Below, one piece after another: positions 9,101-18,712 of a DNA stretch of 26,000 nt. How positions within the stretch are numbered: position 1 is the first letter of the stretch; each line of letters begins with the position of its first letter. The DNA is taken from NCBI GenBank assembly GCA_905221605.1, contig CAJNDS010000489.1, forward strand, positions 12,501 to 38,500. Direction: 5' to 3'. The notes under the pieces were generated by a model. It was not told the origin of the DNA, made no database searches, and saw only the letters and a program-made list of their open reading frames with translations. The DNA is from Symbiodinium natans (lineage: Eukaryota; Sar; Dinophyceae; Suessiales; Symbiodiniaceae). The position numbers and the translations under genes were made by a program.

Positions 9101-10926
9101 AGACTCTTCCAAGCTGATACTGGGGCTGAGGTGCTGGGGACTGCTTTCCCCACTGGCACTGTCTTGATTTGTGAGGATACCTGCAAGGCGGTGATCGCTG
9201 TTCTGGGCACAGCAGCTACTGAGTGCAAAGGAGGACTTTTGGAGAAGATTTGACTCGAGTATTCGCGCATAGTTTTTAGTGAGGCCTCCGTATCAAGCGG
9301 CTCACCTGCTTGATCCCTTAGGTTGACTCTCTGCACTGGGCGCCACGGAGCAAGTTTCCTGAGAGTATGAGCCAGTTTGTGGGATTGTTGCCTTTTATCT
9401 TCCTGGGCTTGTAGAAGCAACTGCTCTTGCTTCTCTAGCTTTCTTTGTTTTTGCTGTTTTTTGAAAGTCCGCGCCTCCTCCTTGATGTCCTCCACAAGCT
9501 TCTGGCATTCTGAATTATGCTCGGTTCCAGCCCTCTTGTGCGCCTGGATTTGCCGCACTTTCTTCCAATATTCCTGATGAATTGGACCTGCTGCTGGCTG
9601 AGACTTGCGTGGAGGAGGATAGTGCTCAGCTGATACACGAACCATCACTTCATCCAGTTCTTGCCAAGACGGTCTCTCTTGCATTGTCCTCACCACTGCT
9701 TCCGTCAGACGATGTGAGTATGCCTGCCAGTTGTCATCTTTCCGCCGAAAGCTCGCATCCAGGGCTGTGGCATCAAACGGCCGTGGCTTGCTGGGTGTAG
9801 GACTGTAAGGAGGAATGAACAGAGTAGCTCGCACTGGAAAGTGTTTTGATCCATCTCTGTAGGCAGCCACAGGAAAGTTCTTATCCGAGTAGGCCTCCTT
9901 GGATCTCCTCCGAGCATCGTGCAGTCTGACCAGCAAAAAATCGATCTGAGAGGAATATGTGCCATCACTGTTAGCATACGTACTGCGATGGCCAGAAGCC
10001 CATGTGTTCAGCGCAGTGAGTCCACAGGATTTGCAGAGCGAGGGCAGTGTCTTCACATCCGCATTTGCAAACCGTACTCGATGAGGCACACTTGGTCCGA
10101 TATGAGGACGTTCAGTCACCGCATGCGCATTGAAATCCCCAGCCACAATCAAGAAGTCACGTTGTGGGACTCTCTGTATTCGATTTTCGAGCTGTGTCAT
10201 CACGTCCTTTCTCCTGCCTCTGTTTTCCGTCTTCGAGAGCTTTGAATCCCAGACGTGCTGGTACAGGTTCAGGAGATGTATTCTGGATCTCTGCCACGGG
10301 ATCATGACGTGCTGCAAATGCCCTGGAACAATGGAAGTGCTGCGAATTTCTGAAAGAGGAGCCAGTGAGCTATGCACCAAGACAACCAGGCCAGCCTTGT
10401 GTCTGCTTGTTGAGCCACAGGTTAGAACTGACCACGGGCCTGAGCTGTAGATCTGGTCCTGCTGCCAATGCGATTCCTGCAGGAAAACGATTTTGATGTT
10501 CTTGTACTCTGTTGTTGCCAAAAGGGCCAGAATCTCGTTCCAAACTCGGCTTGTAATTGAGCCTGCGTTCCAAGTAAGGACTTCCATGTCAAATTTGTGA
10601 TGGATCTGTCTGTTCGGTTGAAAAGAACGCCTCTCCGCTTTCGCAGGAGACGCGAATTGTCCTTCATGAGCTCCTAGAGCCTGAGCTGTCAGAAGACGGC
10701 CTTTGTAAAGTGCTGCTCCCTTCGCCAGGGCAACTTTACAAGCTCTTTGGTAGCTTCGCTTGCCGGTTTTGTTCATGGTTAGCTGACTTCGCTGCGCATG
10801 CTGCTCAGCTTCATCGGGGGGCGCTACTTCCCGAAACCCTCGATTCTGATCCATGGCTGGACCCTGGGACTTGGGACCCAGGCACCCAAGAAAGCTCGCT
10901 ACGGCTACGAGAAGTAAAATCCTCAT
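6106..10926 (-). CDS. Non-LTR retrotransposon polyprotein: APE endonuclease, reverse transcriptase, C2H2 zinc fingers, USP-like protease
   Basis: Intronless; 1606 aa from the Met at 10926. The frame is open to 11475, but that extension only translates microsatellite. A start at 10587 (MEVLTWNAGSI) would give 1493 aa. Residues 114-371 are an APE-type endonuclease: LTWNAGSI, FLQESHW, IVAGDFNAH, SQIDFLLVR, KHFPV. Residues about 639-936 are a reverse transcriptase: WIPKPGKP, DLSKAFDSVNR, SGIKQGCKLAPALWS, VFADDF (aspartates 842-843), LTYLGVQL. C2H2-like fingers follow from about 1092 (CSLCDRKF, CAACNRQL, CSLCGQYI, CRYCRIVV). The C-terminal 240 residues resemble a ubiquitin-specific protease: Cys box NPHQLCYAHTVV (C1366), RQEDASQFL, LICLQIQRFD, His box SGHY (H1564), YLAFYVRA end. 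APE-RT is the standard engine of target-primed reverse transcription; the protease is an add-on that could cut host ubiquitin conjugates. No RNase H is evident. A double hairpin encodes EASSQEASSS between fingers and protease. Confidence 0.9.
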   Translation of the reverse strand: MRILLLVAVASFLGCLGPKSQGPAMDQNRGFREVAPPDEAEQHAQRSQLTMNKTGKRSYQRACKVALAKGAALYKGRLLTAQALGAHEGQFASPAKAERRSFQPNRQIHHKFDMEVLTWNAGSITSRVWNEILALLATTEYKNIKIVFLQESHWQQDQIYSSGPWSVLTCGSTSRHKAGLVVLVHSSLAPLSEIRSTSIVPGHLQHVMIPWQRSRIHLLNLYQHVWDSKLSKTENRGRRKDVMTQLENRIQRVPQRDFLIVAGDFNAHAVTERPHIGPSVPHRVRFANADVKTLPSLCKSCGLTALNTWASGHRSTYANSDGTYSSQIDFLLVRLHDARRRSKEAYSDKNFPVAAYRDGSKHFPVRATLFIPPYSPTPSKPRPFDATALDASFRRKDDNWQAYSHRLTEAVVRTMQERPSWQELDEVMVRVSAEHYPPPRKSQPAAGPIHQEYWKKVRQIQAHKRAGTEHNSECQKLVEDIKEEARTFKKQQKQRKLEKQEQLLLQAQEDKRQQSHKLAHTLRKLAPWRPVQRVNLRDQAGEPLDTEASLKTMREYSSQIFSKSPPLHSVAAVPRTAITALQVSSQIKTVPVGKAVPSTSAPVSAWKSLGPEAHEHIASLINSEVSQSEISPYLKDPRIAWIPKPGKPATAMQNLRPIGVISVPGKVLAGAVKTRIAPALQVSSQLQPQFAYIRQRGVRDAIAKACQHLDFAQQLRQEHRRDLHKSQRGARQAQLSGALTISVDLSKAFDSVNRHELLAALDRLGTDPVTKELVVQLHSETSYNMGTSGLEIQVPTSSGIKQGCKLAPALWSALTLLVMSRMEQKWGPDSKQARDILTVFADDFLLQETFSSFPELQKVLLRIEALFQSLEDVGLEVNPAKSKALLMVQGTQQSIFRKKHTMRKEKQLHIVLPSGHKIPIHHKLTYLGVQLSYGSYKDQTVDYRIAQAQGKFELLRHILCSTKALEASKKLEIWRVYVESSLLHGLVATGITSSGLQKLQSKYSRMLRSIFKQHQHYSHIDTKTLFEQYKVQTPQAVLISQMKNYQDALDACQKHNPDQNIQWYLGLRGRIVALQQELQSMQLDLTEADQEVPCSLCDRKFSSAKGLQQHTLVKHGGQRANQLGPKFQVTVHSCKGLPQCAACNRQLRTMHQLRRHVESGICPQLHELKERAKSCTSSESIAMIYQSSVQEQLKKDPDLLLKKRHVTQHLLTNCSLCGQYIVGHKGVKQHIQKAHPAFWAQSSASILANMRTHKRLLHKKEECRYCRIVVDAPVRHAEQCVVLLQTYAMSAACAKPMELPDLFSADPPNSQVRGREASSQEASSSSRASLLTYTARVSGRSTTAPPTASMQDAAWRLAYHNPHQLCYAHTVVHILLSLLSDGLFPDPSLNSILTEIGSLNGRSSHADVRRLRHLRPLLAGWRLRPRQEDASQFLLHISQRIPDLSSDKWEARVHISAPEERISVEEKGGLILYLPEPPDGLSTLQQSVTQWTNRGSVFALLPDTRLICLQIQRFDQQIKTSRPQALDTVLEMPMFQDNGTSTEAVSFSLYAFIIHIGEDWNSGHYRAGFWRESVAYLADDSESPRRTTLLSDQICRGSYLAFYVRA
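6955..6982. repeat. Double hairpin inside the linker between zinc fingers and USP-like domain
   Basis: GGAGGAAGCCTCC (6955-6967), TG, GGAGGAAGCCTCC (6970-6982). On the minus strand it encodes EASSQEASSS, the same frame as the copy at 4051-4078. The sequence sits between folded domains and leaves the frame open. Confidence 0.9.
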
Positions 10927-10944
10927 CTTGGGCCAGAATCTTAG

Positions 10945-11447
<503 letters not shown>

Positions 11448-11590
11448 CAAGTACCAAGAACAATGTGAGCAACAAAAATCACAGTACTAAGCAAAAGTTT
11501 GGCGTCCACCTATTTTAACTCAGTACTCCATCGCAGCTGCTCTACCGTGTAATTCATCCGGGCATTGTGTTTGCACATGGGGGGTGGGTG

Positions 11591-11710
11591 GCTTCCCCCC
11601 CCCCCCCTCCTCCCAAACCCCAATCCCCCCTTCATCCCCCGCTGCCCCCCTTCCCCCCCCCCTGCCCTCTAGCAGTGTGTTTGCAGATGGGGGAGGGGGT
11701 GGGGGGCTCT
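11591..11710. repeat. C-tract and G-tract block with G-quadruplex potential
   Basis: Runs of 5 to 14 C (11595-11660) are followed by G runs (about 11689-11707). A near-direct repeat flanks the block: GTGTTTGCACATGGGG near 11568 and GTGTTTGCAGATGGGG near 11676. No coding potential is seen. Confidence 0.7.
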
Positions 11711-13816
11711 GCCAGGAAGCATTTTCAGTGAAGGGGCTGCGCCAACCATGAAACCTGTCCACAAACCCCGCCTCCGAGCATTGAGGGGGGCTGCACATCT
11801 CTCTGTGGGGCCTCAAAAGTCCAGGAAAGGTGGAGCAGGCGGAGTCTTGCAGGGATCTTTCAAAATTCGAAGAGCAGTGGAAAGATTCGAAGGGCGGAGC
11901 GGGCACTGGAGCTCCGGGTTTAAGGCGAGCAGGGGACGGAGTCCACGAAGGGCGGAGCAGGCGTTCGAGCCCTTTTCAACATTCCATTCCAGGAGCAGCC
12001 CGAAAAAGGGACAGGCGATGACAGGCGCGGTCTGAGGAGATTCAGGGAGGGCGGGAAGGGCAGGGGGCAAGATACAAAAAACTTCACTGGTGCCGTGCCC
12101 TGGGTTTGGCGGATTAACTGGCCATTCGCGGCAATGCGCTATAGGCTTCTCTCAGAGACCAGAGAAAGTTCAAACATTTCATACGACACAGACGGGGTTT
12201 TATGTGTTCCTTTTCATCGTGCCTTCCTAAAGGCTCTTTACGACACCTTGCGGCAGCGTGACCTGGTCCGCAAAGTGGAGCTCAGGGCGCTGAGCGAGGC
12301 GCCTCCCGGTGTTGTCGAGAGATGTCTTAAGTTCGGCCGATTGTTCGGACATTAACGTGTTTCGGCTGCGCGCCCGATGATGCACAGTCGACGGTAGGTG
12401 ACGGAGTGGGTATGGGGCATGACTGCAGATACTGCCCTGCCCTCGAGATGGTGGAGACATGTGGAGACGGCACTTTGCTCGCACGAGAGACATGGCCAGT
12501 CTTCGGAGGTCAAGCTTGTCACGCAGATGGTGTTTCTTTTCGCAATATCGCCGTTGATGACGCCCGGGACTTGATTTGGCGGCTTGTCCTGCCAGAACTG
12601 CAGAAGCCTGACAAGAAGTGGCCTTGCGGTACTGCAGTGCAGGGAGGGTTAAATCGTAACCCTTAATCCTGAAGGGGAAATGACCAAGTGAATGATGTGA
12701 ATGTTGCTGCAAGCTCTGGAGCCTCTAAGTTGAATGTTGAATCTCACCCTGTTGAGCCTCTTGATTGGTTTTGTGTTCAGGTTGGCCTATACTGTGCTGC
12801 TACCCATGATGGAGCAGATCATCCGAAGGCACTCTGGTGCTTTGAGAATTCTCGGCTGCGAGACATCCATGACCATTTCGAAACCATTCGAAGAGAGGTA
12901 CTGGGAGAGAAGCCTTCGTGCACAGCTTCGCCGTGAAGATGGCTTGAATGCTATGTCGTGCAGACCCCGAGGAGTTTAGACGCGCCGAGAGAGTCTAAAT
13001 AGATTCAATAGTGGCTGAGTCGAACATGTGGCATGCAGACTGGCAGATGGCGCTCCACATTTGTGTGACAATCCTGTCAGACACAGGTCCAATGTCGTGC
13101 ACGAAGCCGTCTCGATGATCAAGCCCGGACCTCAGACAAAAACTGGAAGACGCGCAGCAGCTGCACTTCTCGAGCGGCACGCTTCGATGATGTCTCAGGA
13201 CCGTCAAGTGCTTCAGCAGAGAGGCAATGATGGCTGCGTCTCTGCGGTGGCGTCGTGGTGGGGAAGCCCGGTGCTCTGAAAGTGACATTGCAAGAGCTTG
13301 CAGGACAAGCACGTTGCCCTTGTCTCAATTGCGGCCAAAGATGTCATGAAGGCCTGGGCTGTGGAGCATTGTGGAGTCCGTCGAGCCCAACTCTAGTTGC
13401 GCCATGTTGGACTCCTTTTGAAGGACACATCCCAAGATGGAGGTCCTTGGACTTCCAGGGTGCGTGGACTAAAACACGGCCCGGGCCTCGCACTTCTTGA
13501 GAAGCTTTGACAGCAAGTGGCAGCTGGATCAGATCTAGCAGAACTTAGATGAATCAGCAGGATGTAGAAAACCGAGGAAGTCGAGGGAAATTGCCGTTGC
13601 GATGCAAAAATGAGAAACTATCATGGCACTACCTTGCCAGGAGTTGCGCACCTCCTGCCTGACATATCTCAACGTGCAGTATACTGCTTTTGCCTTTGGT
13701 GTGGGCTCGTGTGGATGGAGCTTCAATCTCAGACTTCTTAAGACCCAGTCAGCGCACACAAGCCTCACGCTGAGCCAGCAGACGCTTGCCGAGCCACAGG
13801 CGTGATTTCTCGGCAG

Positions 13817-13851
13817 GCGACATGACGGCATATTTGCTGCTCATTCAGCAG
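13817..13851 (+). CDS. Candidate transmembrane-domain exon of the ABC transporter
   Basis: After an AG|G acceptor (CGGCAG|GCGAC), the 35-nt block reads DMTAYLLLIQQ and is followed by a GC donor (CAG|GCATGC). ABCB-type exporters have a similar segment (often G-x-L/M-T-x-F-L-L-Y) at the start of the last transmembrane helix, just before the linker to the nucleotide-binding domain, where this lies. An upstream fragment, LWCGLVWME near 13690-13720, fits the preceding 'WYGG-LV' segment. The exon is too short to be sure of without transcripts. Confidence 0.4.
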
Positions 13852-14151
13852 GCATGCGTGCACAAGCACATGTGGCTGTGACAGTGCTCGAACGGTTGAT
13901 TGTCAAGCTTGGCATGCAAGTTTTCGCACTGACAAGGTAGGTGGCCTGGTGCAGCGTGTGCGTCACCAGTTCCTCGAACTCCAGCGACGTTACAGTCTCA
14001 ATCATGTTCGGACAACAGCAATTTCTTCCAATAGTACACCCCGTAGAAGAGTGAATGCCCCGAAAGATGTTGACCGAATGTCAAGCGCCCTCATGACCAT
14101 GCAACGTCGAAGAGGTGTTACTCATGCGATGCTCTGCTGTGTAAGTGCGAG

Positions 14152-16102
14152 GTCATGACCTTTTGCTGGATCACTTCGAGTTCATGGACCGCACTCCTCA
14201 AGTTGTTTCAGGTATGCACAAGGCTGAGGCCAGGATTCACCAGCATCGCTTCAGTCTTGGATACACTGCTGGCTACAGTGACACTGGACAGGTTGGCGGA
14301 GACATAGAATTCCGAGAAGTTGAGTCCGGTACTTGGCGTTTGGTTTGATTAGTATGTTGCTGGCGAACATGACGCATGTCCCTGAAGGCCCGATAGAGGA
14401 TTCAAGGGTCTCAGGGGGGAGGGGGGGTCTTTGTTGATTCTTGCCGGCACGCTGCTGAAGCCCTAGGCTGTGTCCCGATGGTTCAAGCTGGGGTGTCGCG
14501 AACCCCATTTTGTTGCTATATTTGCTATTCACCAGGTCGGGTTAGTGTCGTTCTTATCTGCCATGGACATCAGAATGTTTAGCGGACATCTCAGGTTTGC
14601 CTATCCTGCTCGCCCGGATGTTCAAGTCCTCAGGCACATTCAGACGGCAAGCCAGTGTACTGTAGATGCTGGTCCTTCTCTTCGACAGGGGCGTGAGTTT
14701 TCAAATGGCTCGTGGCCAGATGACTGCACTGGTCTGGCCCACAGATGTGGATCCCGTGTGACTCCATGATCCATTTCAGTTCTGGGTTCTGGTCATGATC
14801 CGGCCTCACATATATCAAAGGAGCCCAAAATACAGGCTATCGTTTAGAGAACTGACCGTATGATGCCCAGAGTGTCATGTCGTTAGGGTACAGTTAACAC
14901 ATCCAAAATGAATTCAACGGCCAGGTTGGCGCCTCTGGCAGCGGGAAAAGCACGATTGCAAGTCTGCTCTTCCGTCATTACGATCCGGTGGTCACCGCCT
15001 CTGCAGGTGGTTCAAGAGGAGTATTCAGAGTCTTCATCAGGGCAAGCGAGGGGCTTTGCAACCTTGTGTTCGTATTGTCCAGGGTTGTCTCGTCTCTCAG
15101 GTCGGTGAGATCTCCATTGACAACGTCAGTCTTTGCGATTGGGATACATGCGCGCTGCACTCGCAAATGGCCTTAGTTACTGAGCGAAAATCAGACACGA
15201 CATGGGCTTCTGCTAGTACACCTGACGCACTGGTCGGTCGAAGACCCGTCCAGCTATCCACACTTACTCTTACCAAGTACGGACGAGATACCAAACAGGC
15301 CCTGTAATGTGCGCCTCATATCACATGGAAAGCCCAGTCGTCCGGCGAGCTTCCGCCCCTTGTAGGGCTGATGGCACTCCCTGCACGATCCTGCTTGGTG
15401 GTCTCTCACACTTCATTTTCGTGTCTGCCCAGCTGCCAGTATATTTATGTTGACTACAATGGGACTTAGAAGTTAGAAAGGTCAGGAGGCGTTTGTTTCT
15501 CGTTCGAGGTTGCTCAGCAGCCTCTGCTCTTCGACACGAGCATTCGCAACAATCTGACATATGGTTGCCGAAGGCGTGGCAGCCTCACCCCGAATGAGCC
15601 GTGAGTGATTTGAATTGAACATTGAAGAGACATGATAGCGTGAGTTAGACGAACACAAATCCGAAACCCTGACAGGCGTGCGCATTGCTGATACCAGTAG
15701 CTTCTATTATTTGAATCCCAGGCTGGGCATGGTACGTATACTCAGTTTCCCTTCAAAAGGGGGGGCCGAGGGTGTGGCAACTTGGTTGGGCATATGGCAG
15801 TAAGAGCCGAGAGGATGGGAGGTATTCGGAGATATGATACTGTAGGTGCAGCATGGTGCAGCTCCGAGCCGGTGGGCGATTTAGGAATTGCAAAAAAGAG
15901 GCGGAAACGGGCGAAAAAAACACTGGCGCATTGCTTCATATGGCTTCTACATTGCTTGTACATTGCTTCTACATTGCTTCTACATTCCTTCTACATTCCT
16001 TCTACATTCCTTCTTGCTTCTCGTCTCCAGTGATCTCCAGTGGCAGACGTTCAGTTTCTCAGGTGCGCACTCCAAGAGACCGCTTTTTGTTGTTGTTGCT
16101 GC

Positions 16103-16144
<42 letters not shown>

Positions 16145-17866
16145 CGTCTTCTTGGAAGTTTAGTCAGTGGCAGGAATGTGCCCGATGAAGAGATCGAGGC
16201 TTTTCGGCATCACGTCACTTGCGTGGTCAGTCCGTGCTAGGTCTTTGCAAGGTGGCGTGCAGTGCCTCCACAGGCAGCTGCTCGCATGGCTTCGGCCCAC
16301 GATTTCATCATCGGCTTTCCAGCTGGCTACGACACTTATGTGGGCCTGGAACTTAACAACTCGGTTCCGGGCAAGTGGATGGGCAAGTGGTACTCCTCTC
16401 CTGCAATTTGTTTACTCTTTTTTTTGCGTACGTGTGTGTGTGTGTGTTGTGTGTTTGCGTTCGTGCATGTGTGTATGATCATGTATGATCTATCATAAAT
16501 CATTGTATGTCTCCGCGCAGCTATATTGAGCACTGCTGCACGTCACATTTTCGCTCCAGCTGTTGGATGCTCTTCGACCAAATATGCAGCAATAAACAGC
16601 ACCGGTACAGGAGTGACCAAGACAGATGTACGGCAGAAGGTTTTGACATAGCTTTAGTGCCGAAGCCTATGTTTGAATCCATTCCTGGCCAATCTTGTTC
16701 ACGGCCGGGTGCCAGCTTGAGGCTTCATAAGGCTTTGTGTTTTGGCGCTGCTGCATCGGTGTCCTTCGGGTAAATGAGGTCGCGGCTATTTTATCTGTTT
16801 TTAGCAATCTCTCTTGTGATCGCATCGGATCGCCTCGGCCTCACCGCTTCCTGTGGTCACATCACCCGCTAAGATCACGACATCTGAGGCGATCAAGGTG
16901 CTCATATTTCTGGTGGACAGAAGCATGACCCCCAGTACGGATGGACTATATCACATCGTGAGGCCGTGCCGCAGCCTCGAACTGCAGGCAGCGGCTCAGT
17001 ATCGCGAGAGCGGTCATCCTCAAGCCTCAGATCCTGGTTCTCGATGAAGCAGGGGACTCGGCCCGCATCGGCCAGGGCGGCTGAGCTGGTCCTTCGAGGA
17101 CAATGAAAGGTCCCAAGCTTTGCGGTGGTCCCTTAAAATCCAAGAAACCGAAAAGTCCAGAAATTCCAAGCAGGTTCGTGTAGGGGGGCTGTCCGCGGGC
17201 TCTGGTGGGAGGGTTGACTGTTGTGGGTACCAGCGAGACACCAAGGGCTTCGGCGGAGTAAAGCAGACAGAGTGTTGTGGAATATTGCTGGGACTCTCAC
17301 CGTCATCCTGAAATGCAACTTAAGTTTGGTCCATAAACATCTTGAGGCCACAAGCGCGCTTGATGCAGAAGCCGAAGGGGCTGTGCAGGCATTTGCAAAA
17401 CACATCTGAAAGTCTTTCAGATGTGTGTCGTCGTGAAGACGACATCTGTGCCGTGGTTGTATAATTTCACGTTTGCAGGACGCGCTGGACTCTGTCATGG
17501 TGGGGCGAACGACGCTCGTCATCGCACACCGCCTCAGTGCCCCACAGAAGCAGAGTTGCTCACGAGTGGTGTTTTTTTTTCACTAGGGTGCCGTGCCATG
17601 CCGTGCAATGTTGCCGCGGTTTGTCACAGGTACCATCAGGAATGCTCACAGCATTGTTTGCATGAGGGACGGACAGATTGTAGAGCGTGGCTCTCCCAAG
17701 GCCTGCCCCACTATGATGCCGGTGCTTAACTGTCTTAACTACTGGTTGTACTGTTTGTCTCAGTCGCAGAGAGAATCATCGCCGATCCTGTCTCGAGCAG
17801 GAGCTTCTGGCTAAACAGGGGTACTACTGGAGCCTCGTGCGCCGCCAGGCAGCGGCCCAAGTTTAG
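14152..17866 (+). CDS. ABCB/MDR/TAP-type ABC transporter, C-terminal nucleotide-binding domain in 14 short exons
   Basis: Phase-consistent exons: 14292-14323 (perhaps extending left to about 14152, which reads FEFMDRTPQV of the linker), 14595-14633, 14689-14731, 14925-14990, 15101-15175, 15509-15573, 16174-16198, 16274-16343, 16898-16922, 16988-17048, 17347-17388, 17479-17536, 17630-17700 and 17801-17866 (stop TAG). Spliced, they give about 245 codons with every ATPase motif: IEFREVEFAYPARPDVQVLR (A-loop region), GASGSGKST (Walker A), VAQQPLLFDTSIRNNLTYG (Q-loop), ISGGQKQRL (signature), ILVLDEATSALD (Walker B and D-loop), VIAHRLSTI (H-loop). It ends KELLAKQGYYWSLVRRQ. Such exporters sit in a membrane and use ATP to move lipids, peptides or drugs; the substrate cannot be read here. 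Donors are GC at 14634, 15574, 16199, 16344, 16923, 17049, 17389 and 17701, and GT elsewhere. A residue or micro-exon may be missing between YVG and SGGQ. The ATPase half looks intact; the membrane half lies upstream and is unresolved. Confidence 0.85.
15939..16015. repeat. 11-nt minisatellite in an ABC-transporter intron
   Basis: About seven copies of a unit like CTACATTGCTT, the later ones CTACATTCCTT, lie in the 600-nt intron 15574-16173. Confidence 0.85.
16087..16144. repeat. (TTG)n microsatellite in the same intron
   Basis: About 19 triplets with two GCT interruptions near 16098-16103. It ends some 30 nt before the acceptor at 16173. It is the reverse complement of the (CAA)n run at 10945-11013. 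Confidence 0.95.
16344..16897. other. 554-nt intron of the ABC gene with a GT/TGTG repeat
   Basis: The stretch between the exon reading AHDFIIGFPAGYDTYV and the exon carrying SGGQ. It contains a short (GT)n run near 16431-16458 and, just after it, a near-duplicated ATGATC pair (16476-16490). The usual ERG-type residues between YVG and SGGQ may be encoded by an unseen micro-exon here. Confidence 0.5.
17401..17444. repeat. Two adjacent perfect hairpins inside a 90-nt intron
   Basis: CACATCTGAAAG (17401-17412) pairs perfectly with CTTTCAGATGTG (17414-17425) around one T. Directly after it, TGTCGTC (17426-17432) pairs with GACGACA (17438-17444) around GTGAA. Both lie in the intron 17389-17478, between the D-loop and H-loop exons. 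Confidence 0.85.
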
Positions 17867-18712
17867 CTTGCACAACTTGAGAACCATTGAGAACCTTTCA
17901 CATCTTTTATGTGCACTTTTGTCCTCCGCGGCATTTCGGGCACCAAGTGTGGGTGACCAAATGCATTCGATCTATTGTGGCTTGTGGCCCGCCAGTTGGC
18001 AACGGACAACAATCGGTAGCACAAAAGACATGTTGAATGACTCATGAGAGCCACCGGCGGCAAAGAAACACGCAATGGTTGGGGTTTTCAAGGTCATGGC
18101 GTACTGCAAAAAGATGCAGCCATGCACACACTGACACATGGACAAGGAGAGGCCGAACGGTGCGGGACATTAAGAGTTTGATGGGGTGGTGGGGGGAGGG
18201 CGGAGGGGAAGAGAAACAGTGGAGGCGTTGGAAGCGAACGTCCTAGTCAGAGCCATTGTATTAGATTTCAACAATGATCGGTCTCTGGCTAGGTCTGCAC
18301 TCTTGACGACCTTTCCGACTTCAATCTTGCCTTGGATCAGCATCCAGCCGAGACTGCAGAGGCGACATGAGGCGACCTTAGACAAGCATCCACCATTTCG
18401 CTGGCCTATCAATGGGAGGTGAGCCCAGCAATCCCATCTGGCAAGACAGACAATGCCAAAGGCTTAAACTTTGATGCGTTCATGGTCACATAATCAAAGG
18501 CTGTCTGTCCCTGGGCGCTTGGCATTCTTTTCTGGCACGTTAATGTAAGGCCTAGCTGTCACCTCTGCAGCTTGCCGAGTAGCCTCATCAGTGAGGCATG
18601 CGTGAGCGGTGTACAGTGAAGGCTCACCATCTTGGCGCAAAAAGGATGAGCAGCCACTGATCAGAAAAGTGCACCTGTCATTCCGTATTTTGGCATGGGG
18701 ACTAGCATATAT
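17867..18712. other. Gene-free spacer downstream of the ABC gene
   Basis: No ORF with recognisable features on either strand, no tRNA fold and no tandem repeat of note. The first few hundred bases would include the 3' untranslated region of the ABC transporter. No clear polyadenylation signal was identified, and dinoflagellates generally lack the AATAAA type. Confidence 0.5.

Larger units (their letters stand above)
11448..14140. other. Largely unassigned region, with homopolymer blocks and probable unresolved upstream exons of the ABC transporter
   Basis: The first 600 nt are C/G-homopolymer-rich and show no gene. Further right are plus-strand fragments that look like transmembrane-domain pieces of an ABC exporter: LTLLSLLIGFVFRLAYTVLL (around 12737-12800), DWQMALHICVTIL (around 13040-13080), LWCGLVWME (around 13690-13720) and DMTAYLLLIQQ (13819-13851). 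Each is short and none can be joined with confidence. An 86-codon plus-strand ORF at 12095-12355 is unrecognised and could be an exon or chance. Confidence 0.4.

Noticed and set aside
11961-11971. GTTCGAGCC resembling a tRNA/SINE B box
   Set aside because: No matching A box at the right distance and no cloverleaf could be folded, so neither a tRNA gene nor a SINE is supported.
12227-12712. 161-codon minus-strand ORF
   Set aside because: Low-complexity His/Arg/Ser composition with no motif, opposite to the ABC gene; probably chance.
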